Of a DNA stretch of 7,382 nt, positions 1 to 5,015 are shown piece after piece. Each line of letters opens with the position of its first letter. Within the stretch, counting starts at the first letter, position 1. Made by a program: the position numbers and the translations under genes. The notes beneath the pieces were generated by a model. That model was not told where the DNA came from. It ran no database searches and saw nothing but the letters and a program-made list of their open reading frames with translations. Source of the stretch: RYN-433 sp036558265 (GTDB taxonomy: Bacteria; Planctomycetota; Phycisphaerae; Tepidisphaerales; Tepidisphaeraceae); assembly GCA_036558265.1 (NCBI GenBank), contig DATBFY010000263.1:1-7382 (forward strand). Direction: 5' to 3'.

Positions 1-1
1 C

Positions 2-517
2 GGAAGCTGGAAGGCCTACGCCGAGCAGTACCGGGGGCAGTGTGATACGGGGACCCAGTCGGGCAACTACGTGCGTCGGCACGAGCCGTTCATCAGTTTC
101 CAGAATGTCCAAGGGAACCCGGCGCGATGTCAGCGGATCGTGAACGCGGCCCAGCTGCAGGCAGACGTTGCGCAGGGCATACTGCCGAACTACGCGCTGT
201 ACATACCGGACCTGAAGAACGACGGCCACGACACGGGCGTCGGTCGGGCCGATCGCTGGCTCGCGTCGACCTTCGGGCCCTTGCTGCAAGACCCGCGCTT
301 CCGGCGAAACACGCTTCTCGTGGTGACGTTCGACGAGGGACAGCGTGGGAATCACGTTTACACCGTCGTGTCGGGCGACGCCGTGTCGCCAGGGTCATCA
401 TCCAGTGCGCCGTACGACCACTTCAGTCTGCTGCGAACGACCGAACAGGTCCTCGGGCTTGGCAACCTCGGGCAGGCCGATGCCACCGCGCCGGTCATCA
501 CCGGGATCTGGCATTGA
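2..517 (+). CDS. Phosphoesterase / acid phosphatase-like protein (PF04185-type), C-terminal part, 5' end outside window
   Basis: Hydrolase of the phosphoesterase superfamily that includes bacterial phospholipase C and AcpA-type acid phosphatases. Members are normally exported and cleave phosphate mono- or diesters using a metal-bearing site. The frame is open from the first bases, so only the last 171 residues are present and the signal peptide and N-terminal nucleophile region are missing. Visible family hallmarks (numbered from position 2) are SWKAYAEQ at about 2-9; PNYALYIPDLKNDGHD at about 62-77, with the N-D-x-H-D putative metal ligands; a WL-x-x-x-x-GPLL segment; LLVVTFDEG at about 105-113; GNHVYTVV at about 116-123; and YDHFSLLRTTE followed by GLGNLG near the C-terminus. 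This order matches the C-terminal half of the family. A GTG at 71 is internal and not the start, because homology continues upstream. Family call is firm; substrate is unknown. Confidence 0.88.
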   Translation, partial: GSWKAYAEQYRGQCDTGTQSGNYVRRHEPFISFQNVQGNPARCQRIVNAAQLQADVAQGILPNYALYIPDLKNDGHDTGVGRADRWLASTFGPLLQDPRFRRNTLLVVTFDEGQRGNHVYTVVSGDAVSPGSSSSAPYDHFSLLRTTEQVLGLGNLGQADATAPVITGIWH

Positions 518-598
518 GTGGCCATGCGAGCACGTGTCAGTTCTTGGGACGTGTGAAGCCCTTCGTGAGCAGGGTTTTGATCGAGTTACCTCATGGAC

Positions 599-629
599 TC
601 CGGATCCGCCATCCGGACGTCACATGACG
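599..629. repeat. Two adjacent inverted repeats downstream of the phosphoesterase gene
   Basis: TCCGGAT (599-605) and ATCCGGA (611-617) form a perfect 7-bp stem with a 5-nt loop. It is followed immediately by CGTCA (618-622) and TGACG (625-629). The pair lies about 80 bp after the phosphoesterase stop, between that gene and the oppositely oriented gene ending at 765. There is no T-tract, so it is not a classical intrinsic terminator. It could still be an mRNA 3'-end structure or a binding site. Confidence 0.35.
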
Positions 630-764
630 ATGTGTGCGTGACGTCGGCCTCACGTTCGCTGCGCATCTTGCCACTCGTGTGAAGAACTCGCCAGGTCGAT
701 CGGCCTCGCCGTAATGCCAATAGAACTCCTCAAGGGGTTAGGGAACGCCGGCCCGGCCGACTCG

Positions 765-1232
765 TCAGAACAGCTGTCGAGCCCTTTGGAAGTCCGGATC
801 ACTGTCGACCTCGGCATCTAGCTTCGCGAGCATGTCATTAAGCGTTGGCGTCTGGCCGGTCACGGCGATCTCATCGACAAGGGCTTGCGCTCGTTCAGTC
901 CAGGCGCGCGCCTTGGCCGTGTAGCTCCATGGATTGGGATGCGTGAGTTTGCTTCGGAGCAAGTCGTCGCGCAGCAGTTCGGCACGCTCGAGCAATGGCG
1001 GTGCCGCCGGGGTAAGAGCATGTCGATTATCCGGCCCGACCGGTGGCACCACTACGGCCGCGGCCGCCGGTAGCGGATTGATGGACTCGCGGCACTTCGG
1101 GCTGATGGTCGTCGACTTCGTGGCAAATGCGGCGCGGTTGCGAGCCGCGGGGAGTGGCGCCGCCCGTGTTGAACCGGCGGCATGGCGCGTCTCCTGTCGC
1201 GTGCGAGAATCTTTGCGGCGCTGGGCAGTCAT
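765..1232 (-). CDS. Hypothetical protein, 155 aa, Ala/Pro-rich linker and helical C-terminus
   Basis: I do not recognise this protein. ATG at 1232 is chosen because a GAGGAGG Shine-Dalgarno (complement of 1240-1246) sits 7 nt upstream; the frame extends further 5' without a comparable ribosome site. The N-terminal third is basic and low in hydrophobics (MTAQRRKDSRTRQETR). Residues about 54-80 are rich in Ala, Pro and Val and look like a flexible linker. Residues about 81-155 look helical and charged, with PWSYTAKARAWTERAQALVDEI and an acidic end (AEVDSDPDFQRARQLF). No signal peptide, membrane span or catalytic motif is visible. The C-terminus may be a small protein- or nucleic-acid-binding module, but that is inference. 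It is convergent with the phosphoesterase gene and divergent from the CBS gene. The good ribosome site and absence of alternative genes support it being real. Confidence 0.62.
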   Translation of the reverse strand: MTAQRRKDSRTRQETRHAAGSTRAAPLPAARNRAAFATKSTTISPKCRESINPLPAAAAVVVPPVGPDNRHALTPAAPPLLERAELLRDDLLRSKLTHPNPWSYTAKARAWTERAQALVDEIAVTGQTPTLNDMLAKLDAEVDSDPDFQRARQLF

Positions 1233-1450
1233 GGGCGATCCTCCTCGTTGTTCTGGCTTTACTGCGCGAGCAGTAGCCACACGTCGTGCCGGCCAGGTAT
1301 CGGTGCAACCCGGGTGCCACGGACAACATGCCACGTCTCTGAAGACTGGCCTTTCGACGACGTCCCGTCCTGACCTGCGGGGTGGCAGAACTTCCGCATG
1401 CTGGTGGGTTCTGAGCACCCAACGCGTAGGGGCCCCACGGCTGGTTCGAT

Positions 1451-1471
1451 CTCGACTGGCCGGGAGTCGAG
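1451..1471. repeat. Perfect 7-bp inverted repeat, 7-nt spacer
   Basis: CTCGACT (1451-1457) and AGTCGAG (1465-1471) flank GGCCGGG. It lies 161 bp upstream of the CBS start, with no following T-run. It could be an operator half-site pair or a leader stem. No regulator can be assigned. Confidence 0.35.
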
Positions 1472-1506
1472 TCTACTCATCGAGGGTAGGAGGCCCGGGC
1501 GTACTA

Positions 1507-1526
1507 CTGGGGCGCGACTGCCCCAG
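1507..1526. repeat. Perfect 7-bp inverted repeat upstream of the CBS gene
   Basis: CTGGGGC (1507-1513) pairs with GCCCCAG (1520-1526) across a 6-nt loop. Just downstream, CCCCG (1541-1545) can pair with CGGGG (1554-1558), while GGGGATTT (1555-1562) can instead pair with AAACCCC (1566-1572). The last two stems are mutually exclusive because they share the G run. This may be leader RNA structure; regulation is inferred only from shape. Confidence 0.35.
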
Positions 1527-1631
1527 GTGGGAAGGTGATGCCCCGGCAGCGCGCGGGGATTTGTGAAACCCCTAGAATATCGGCACTACTTTGCGGGCAC
1601 AGGGAATGCTTTGAAGTGGCGGGAGGTCGTC

Positions 1632-2075
1632 ATGAAGGTGCAGGAGATCATGCGTCAGGGGCTTGTGACGGTGTCGCCGGACGCTGCCATGCGGGAGGCG
1701 GCCGCGCTCATGCGTCGCCGTCAGGTGCGGCATCTGCTCGTGATCGACGAGCAGGGAGCGCTCATCGGCATCCTCACCGATCGCGACCTCGAGCACTCGA
1801 GCTTTTTGCCGTTCCTGGCGCCATATGTCGTCGGAGGGGAACGGAAGCTGAGGAAGCCGCGAGTCCGGGATGTCATGACTCTGGACGTCGTGACCGTTGA
1901 ACAAGATGTCGACCTCGTGCGTGCGGCTCTGCTGATGTTCGAGCGGCGCATCGGCAGTCTGCCGATCACCGACAGAGGCAAGCTCGTCGGCATCGTGACA
2001 GGTCGCGACGTCCTGGAGGCGTTGCAAGACGACGCCTCGGATGGCTCGAACCGAAGCGAGCTCTATCTGGGGTGA
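1632..2075 (+). CDS. Twin CBS-domain protein, 147 aa
   Basis: Small cytoplasmic protein made of a tandem CBS pair (Bateman module), a fold that usually senses adenosyl ligands such as AMP, ATP or S-adenosylmethionine. CBS1 spans about residues 4-55, with VQEIMRQGLVTVSPDAAMREAA, VRHLLVID and GILTDRDL. A Pro/Gly-containing linker covers about 56-76. CBS2 spans about 77-132, with VRDVMTLDVVTVEQDVDL, IGSLPITD and GIVTGRDVLEAL. No additional enzymatic, BON, ACT or membrane domain is attached, so it is a stand-alone sensor of the kind often found beside stress or transport genes. ATG at 1632 is preferred because GGGAGG lies at 1621-1626, 5 nt upstream. An in-frame GTG at 1563 would add 23 residues that do not belong to the CBS fold. 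Ligand and partner cannot be read from sequence. Confidence 0.9.
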   Translation: MKVQEIMRQGLVTVSPDAAMREAAALMRRRQVRHLLVIDEQGALIGILTDRDLEHSSFLPFLAPYVVGGERKLRKPRVRDVMTLDVVTVEQDVDLVRAALLMFERRIGSLPITDRGKLVGIVTGRDVLEALQDDASDGSNRSELYLG

Positions 2076-2163
2076 ACGGGGGCCCAGCCCATCCGGGAGT
2101 TGAGCGCCGCACTGAACTGCCTGTCACATCGAATCGCGACTGGGATCGTGACGATCGGGAGTA

Positions 2164-2194
2164 GGGGAGGGGAAGAGATCGATCTCCCCTTCCT
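2164..2194. repeat. Inverted repeat between the CBS and Met-rich genes
   Basis: GGGGAGGGGA (2164-2173) can pair with TCCCCTTCCT (2185-2194), giving 10 bp including two G-U pairs. A competing perfect 12-bp palindrome, GAGATCGATCTC, lies at 2175-2186. It is about 90 bp after the CBS stop. No T-tract follows, so termination is uncertain; the palindrome is also compatible with binding of a dimeric regulator. Confidence 0.4.
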
Positions 2195-2271
2195 GGGCTG
2201 CCTCAGCCTCGGGCAAGGTCGCGGTTGGGCACTTGGGCGAACACTGAAGGCACGGCAAAGACTGAAGCTTG

Positions 2272-2292
2272 CCGCTCCATTGGCCGGAGCGG
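2272..2292. promoter_or_regulatory. Hairpin overlapping the ribosome-site region of the Met-rich gene
   Basis: CCGCTCC (2272-2278) and GGAGCGG (2286-2292) are perfect 7-bp arms around a 7-nt loop. The right arm runs into the purine-rich GGAGGAGAGGTG Shine-Dalgarno tract (2291-2302) of the gene starting at 2307. If formed in the mRNA, the stem would sit at the edge of the ribosome site and could modulate initiation. Structure is seen; regulation is inferred. Confidence 0.35.
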
Positions 2293-2306
2293 AGGAGAGG
2301 TGAGCC

Positions 2307-2681
2307 ATGAAGAGCTGCGTGACGATCTTTCTAGCCGTTGTGTTCGGGGTGCTTGTAAGCGCGCACGCGCAGCAGACGCCACCTGGTGGGATGGGACCCG
2401 GCGTGATGAGCGGCATGCACCATCAGATGACAGGCCTCATGCAGCAGATGGGCGGGGTAATGCAGCAACTGGGCGAAATGATGGCCACCGGCCAGATATC
2501 GCCCGAGCGGACAAAGCAGATGGGAGAAGCCATGAAGCAGATGGGCGCGATGATGGGCACGATGGGGGCGAGAGGCGGCTACGGGATGGGCCCAATGGCC
2601 ATGCCCGAGATGGCAAAGATGATGGAGCAGATGGCCGAGATGCAGAAGCGCATGTCGGAGATGATGGGCGCGCCGAAGTGA
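2307..2681 (+). CDS. Small exported methionine-rich protein, 124 aa
   Basis: Not recognisable as a named family. Residues 1-21 are a clear Sec signal peptide: MKS start, hydrophobic core CVTIFLAVVFGVLV, and SAHA before Gln22. The predicted mature form has about 103 residues, of which about 26 are Met, about one in four. Met occurs as MM pairs and MxxM / MxxxM spacings within Gln/Glu/Gly-rich, probably helical stretches (LMQQMGGVMQQ, AKMMEQMAEMQKRMSEMM), plus one MHH. There is no Cys. Met-rich periplasmic proteins commonly bind Cu(I) or Ag(I) through thioethers, so metal binding or buffering is a reasonable inference; a scavenger of methionine-oxidising agents is an alternative. Start chosen by the Shine-Dalgarno at 2291-2302. 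It lies 231 bp after the CBS gene, same strand. No copper ATPase, oxidase or two-component gene is visible nearby to support a metal role. Confidence 0.82.
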   Translation: MKSCVTIFLAVVFGVLVSAHAQQTPPGGMGPGVMSGMHHQMTGLMQQMGGVMQQLGEMMATGQISPERTKQMGEAMKQMGAMMGTMGARGGYGMGPMAMPEMAKMMEQMAEMQKRMSEMMGAPK

Positions 2682-2827
2682 CAGCTCAAGGAGGTCATAG
2701 GCCGTCTCCATCCAAGGTCTTCTCGGGATCCGCGATGTGCAATGAAATCCTGGGAAAAGATCAGGCGAGTTCGCTGGTTGGCTTCTACTACCACGAGAAA
2801 GCAGCGCACCCTTTTCAATCCGAAGGC

Positions 2828-2857
2828 GGCGTGGCAACCGCCGGTGGCGACCACGCC
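2828..2857. repeat. Nested GC-rich hairpin upstream of the tRNA-like end
   Basis: GGCGTGG (2828-2834) pairs with CCACGCC (2851-2857). Within its loop, CGCC (2839-2842) pairs with GGCG (2846-2849) around GGT. An alternative GGCGG (2825-2829) / CCGCC (2838-2842) pairing is also possible. It lies about 150 bp after the Met-rich gene and about 50 nt before the T-arm-like sequence. It could belong to a structured RNA, or act as a transcript end structure without a U-tract. Confidence 0.4.
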
Positions 2858-2905
2858 GTAAGTCCGCATGACAAGACGAGGACCCAACTCTCCCAAGGCT
2901 GAAGC

Positions 2906-2934
2906 ACGGGTTCGAATCCCGTTTGGAGCCACCA
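2906..2934 (+). other. tRNA 3'-end-like sequence (T-arm, acceptor strand, CCA), partial or degenerate tRNA
   Basis: ACGGG-TTCGAAT-CCCGT (2906-2922) is a perfect 5-bp T-stem with a canonical TTCGAAT loop. It is followed by TTGGAGCC (2923-2930), A (2931) and CCA (2932-2934). This is the 3' end of a tRNA in every detail except that the acceptor strand is 8 nt rather than 7, as in selenocysteine tRNA. No GGCTCCAA 5' acceptor strand is found at the expected distance upstream. A weak anticodon-arm-like segment (CAACT CTCCCAA GGCTG, 2885-2901, one mismatch) would carry a CCC anticodon, but no proper D-arm with GG in its loop is visible. Best read as a tRNA remnant or an integration-type attachment sequence. 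A divergent functional tRNA-like RNA cannot be excluded. Confidence 0.5.
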
Positions 2935-3000
2935 CCGCTTTAGGTTAACCGTGCTGCTCCGGGGACAGGTGCGCGCGGCGTAGTCGTCTCCACGGAGTCG
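2925..3000 (+). repeat. Direct repeat, unit 1 (starts in the tRNA-like acceptor end)
   Basis: This unit begins with GGAGCCACC of the tRNA-like end and continues through CGCTTTAGGT and CGCGCGGCGTAGTCG to about 3000. From 2941 to 3000 it aligns without gaps to 3301-3360 with 49 of 60 identical bases by my hand count. The preceding 15-17 bases align with one gap. Confidence 0.75.
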
Positions 3001-3283
3001 GGCACGTCTGCCGGTCGTCCCGCCGCCGCCCGCGCTGGCCCACGCACAGGCTGCGGTGCCTGGCCGCAGTCGCTGGCCGTGGGCGCGACTCCCGCGCGGG
3101 GTATTCACGATCGAGGTCTTGGTTGGTGCCCACTGGCGGGTCCCGCGGCGGATCCTCGGCGCGGCGACCGAGCTCCACACTCCGCCAGTTTCTTGGTCGG
3201 AGCTCGCCACCTGGCCCGCGCGCGATCGCGCCCACCACCGGCGACGAACGCCCGCCCGATGCCCGCGCGCTTGGCGGTCGGGT

Positions 3284-3360
3284 GGAGCCACCCATCGCTT
3301 TAGGTCGACCGTCCCGCTCAGGAGACGGGTACGCGCGGCGTAGTCGACTCCACGGTGTCA
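3284..3360 (+). repeat. Direct repeat, unit 2
   Basis: Second copy of the repeat, displaced by exactly 360 bp over its main part. It keeps GGAGCCACC at 3284-3292 but is not preceded by a T-arm, so only the last bases of the tRNA-like sequence plus its downstream flank are duplicated. The copies have diverged by about 18 percent, so the duplication is old. The segment between them is GC-rich and gene-free. Confidence 0.75.
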
Positions 3361-3405
3361 GCCCACTCTGCAGATCACTTATCGGACTGGTCGGAGGTGG
3401 CCACG

Positions 3406-3428
3406 CGACTCGAACCCTGCTCGAGTCG
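3406..3428. repeat. Perfect 8-bp inverted repeat, 7-nt spacer
   Basis: CGACTCGA (3406-3413) and TCGAGTCG (3421-3428) flank ACCCTGC. The arms share the AGTCGAG word and the 7-nt spacer with the inverted repeat at 1451-1471. No T-run follows on either strand. It could be a protein-binding site or a stem-loop; no gene is adjacent. Confidence 0.4.
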
Positions 3429-3841
3429 AGACCAAGTTTCACCAGTATCCTCACGAATGTAGCCGCTGTTTTGCTCCGAAAAATGGAACAGACCAAAACC
3501 GCATGGCGCGGAATGCTGGTTCAAATCGGGGAGCGCAATGGGTGCTGGTCGAACCGCTGTCCGACCGGGTGGTGCTGATGCTGACTACCATGCGGTGCGG
3601 ACGAGCACGTGCGAGAGGCCAAGATATGGCTCACGGATGCACACCGGAGGTCCCGGGCATGACCGGTGCGGATCAGTTGAGCGAGACTGCGACGACGCCT
3701 CCGACTAGCGCCTCTCCCGAGGCCACACGTGCACGATCGACCGATCCGTCAGCGTCCGGCCGAAGGCACGGAGCGTCTGGAACGTCGTCTGACACTCGTC
3801 GACATCGTGCTCTTCAGGATGAGACGAACGGACACGTTGCG

Positions 3842-3860
3842 ATCGGCGGCGATCGCCGAT
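3842..3860. repeat. GC-rich palindrome downstream of the Crp/Fnr gene
   Basis: ATCGGCG (3842-3848) pairs with CGCCGAT (3854-3860) around GCGAT. A perfect 12-bp palindrome, CGGCGATCGCCG, lies inside at 3847-3858. It is about 75 nt beyond the stop codon of the minus-strand regulator gene, so it may form a 3' hairpin in that transcript. The absence of a U-tract leaves a terminator role doubtful. Confidence 0.35.
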
Positions 3861-3934
3861 GGAAGGTTGCAATTCCGGGGCGCGGCTGGCAGGTAGCGGC
3901 ACGGCTTCATGCGATGACCGACTCGCATCGACCG

Positions 3935-4624
3935 TCAGGTCAGTGGGGGCCAACGCGCATGGCTTAGCTCTTGTAGTTTCTCGCGGTCGAGAATTACGGC
4001 AGCTCCCCGTTCGAGCCGGATCGCGCCCGCGATTTCGAGTTGGCGGAGTGCCCGCGTTGCTACCTCGCGGACCGTACCGACCATGGCCGCCAGATCGCTC
4101 CGCGTTGGGAGTGAGGCCATTTCCCTCTGGCCCGCAAGACGGAGTACGACGGACGCGATCCGCGCGACGACTGGGAGAAGGGAAAGGTCGCCAGCCAGCT
4201 TCGCGAGCTCGCGAACGCGCGCACTGAACAGTGCCACTACGGTCGCGGCGATCTCGGGATACTGCCGCATGAGCTCCGCAAGAGCTTCACGCCTGATGAG
4301 AAGTACCATGCTCAGCTCTGTTGCCTGAGCATTGGCAATTGTCGGGCCGGCATCGAACGCGGACGCCTCGTTGATTGACTCACCCGCCGTTGCTTGAAAG
4401 AGCTCTTGCTCTCGAGCGTTGTCGGAACCCTTGTAAACGCGGATCCGGCCGGACGCGACGACATAAAGGCCAGGAGCTGGCTCGCCCTCGAGGTAGACGA
4501 GGCTGTTTTTCGCATACGCGCGTACCACGACATGGCGGCCGACTTCTCGGAGGCCATTGGCATCGAGCGAAGCGAAGAAGGGATGTCGGCCAAGAACCAT
4601 CGCGGGATCGACCATGGCGGTCAT
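3935..4624 (-). CDS. Crp/Fnr-family transcriptional regulator, 229 aa
   Basis: Dimeric DNA-binding regulator. The N-terminal cyclic-nucleotide-binding-like beta barrel spans about residues 10-125 (HPFFASLDANGL, LVYLEGEPAPGLYVVASGRIRVYK, AGESINEASAFDAGPTIANAQA). A long dimerisation helix covers about 125-147 and a winged helix about 150-220, with LPTRSDLAAMVGTVREVATRALRQLE as the helix-turn-helix (about 172-197) and AIRLERGAAVILDREKL as the wing. Length is typical. It contains no cysteine, so it cannot carry an FNR-type iron-sulfur cluster. The Arg-Ser pair that binds cAMP phosphate in CRP is replaced by Pro-Thr at about 94-95, so cAMP is unlikely. Heme/NO-sensing Dnr-like or redox-type relatives remain possible. 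ATG at 4624 has only a modest G-rich ribosome site (GGGGGT); ATG at 4615 is an alternative. Target genes and operator are not evident. Confidence 0.88.
   Translation of the reverse strand: MTAMVDPAMVLGRHPFFASLDANGLREVGRHVVVRAYAKNSLVYLEGEPAPGLYVVASGRIRVYKGSDNAREQELFQATAGESINEASAFDAGPTIANAQATELSMVLLIRREALAELMRQYPEIAATVVALFSARVRELAKLAGDLSLLPVVARIASVVLRLAGQREMASLPTRSDLAAMVGTVREVATRALRQLEIAGAIRLERGAAVILDREKLQELSHARWPPLT
4200..4215. repeat. Perfect 16-bp palindrome inside the Crp/Fnr gene
   Basis: TTCGCGAGCTCGCGAA reads identically on both strands. It lies within codons for the dimerisation-helix region of the regulator. It may simply reflect codon usage in a GC-rich gene, but its length and perfect symmetry also fit a binding site for a dimeric protein. 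Confidence 0.35.
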
Positions 4625-4847
4625 GGTTACCCCCGGTCACTAGGCTGCAACCCGGATGCACAACCGCTGACGGGCGACATCCCACTAGCCTACCCGAGGT
4701 CGGGCCAAGAAGATCAATGATGAAGTGACACACGGCCGGGTCTGTGCATGCCGAGATCAAGGCGATCGTTGCGAACCGATGCGGCACTGCCATTGGAACA
4801 GATTCCGCTGACCGCGGCTATTGGTGCTTCGCCGAAAGGGGAGGTCG

Positions 4848-5015
4848 ATGCCCCTTAGACCGCCGAATGAGAGGCCGACGAACGTCCCGTCTCCAGCGGT
4901 GGAGCAGAATGAGGGCTCCTACCGACGACCGCCCCAGTTAGGCAGTGATCGAGAGCAGCCTCAGTTGCCCGATGAGGGTTCCAAGAGGAGGGCAGATGGC
5001 TCTCTGGATTCCTAA
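4848..5015 (+). CDS. Possible small hydrophilic protein, 55 aa
   Basis: Not recognised. ATG at 4848 is preceded by GGGGAGGT (4838-4845), an excellent Shine-Dalgarno sequence but only 2-3 nt from the start, which is short. The product (MPLRPPNERPTNV start) is Pro/Arg/Glu-rich, lacks hydrophobic stretches and would be disordered. Its TAA (5013-5015) directly abuts the ATG of the TPR gene (5016), an arrangement compatible with translational coupling. That would also explain why the TPR gene lacks a clear ribosome site of its own. It could instead be an untranslated leader. Confidence 0.3.
   Translation: MPLRPPNERPTNVPSPAVEQNEGSYRRPPQLGSDREQPQLPDEGSKRRADGSLDS

Larger units (their letters stand above)
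1233..1631. other. Divergent intergenic region with several inverted repeats
   Basis: About 400 bp lie between the start of the minus-strand hypothetical gene and the start of the CBS gene. Open frames here are short, lack ribosome sites and show no recognisable protein. The right-hand half holds stem-loops at 1451-1471 and 1507-1526 and a GC-rich element at 1541-1572. A TAGAAT (1574-1579) resembles a -10 hexamer for the CBS gene, but no good -35 lies 16-18 bp upstream, so I do not call a promoter. Both flanking genes should have their promoters in this interval. Confidence 0.5.
2682..3934. other. Long gene-free interval with tRNA-like end, hairpins and a duplicated segment
   Basis: About 1.25 kb between the Met-rich gene and the stop of the Crp/Fnr gene. 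Several frames stay open for 80-180 codons on both strands because of high GC, but they overlap each other, lack ribosome sites and read as Arg/Pro/Ser-rich low-complexity protein. The minus-strand frames over 2900-2930 read GIRTRA or GFEP, peptides typical of spurious ORFs antisense to tRNA T-arms. Real content is structural: the nested hairpin, the tRNA-like 3' end, two direct-repeat units, and inverted repeats at 3051-3069, 3406-3428 and 3842-3860. Positions about 2960-3300 are especially GC-rich. I see no gene in 3361-3934. Confidence 0.55.

Noticed and set aside
127..627. 166-codon open frame on the plus strand
   Set aside because: It overlaps the phosphoesterase in another frame, is Arg-rich and has no ribosome site or homology signal.
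1582..1594. Sigma-54-like GG...GC (GGCACTACTTTGC) before the CBS gene
   Set aside because: The spacing between GG and GC is 9 nt instead of the required 10.
2225..2902. 225-codon plus-strand frame over the Met-rich gene
   Set aside because: It is a shadow of the Met-rich gene (Asp/Gly/Arg-rich product caused by ATG-rich sequence). Its downstream part (about 2735-2902) has no ribosome site.
2579..2935. Minus-strand ORF beginning MVAPNGIRTRA
   Set aside because: This peptide pattern is the usual artefact of translating antisense to a tRNA T-arm; the overlap with 2906-2934 explains it.
3399..3425. Minus-strand GGTTCGAGTC resembling a second tRNA T-loop
   Set aside because: The flanking bases do not form a T-stem, and the sequence is better explained by the inverted repeat at 3406-3428.
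2945..3496. 183-codon minus-strand frame
   Set aside because: Arg/Pro-rich, no ribosome site, and it spans both repeat units; open only because of high GC.
3503..3967. 154-codon plus-strand frame
   Set aside because: No Shine-Dalgarno, low-complexity Thr/Ser/Arg composition, and it overlaps the end of the Crp/Fnr gene.
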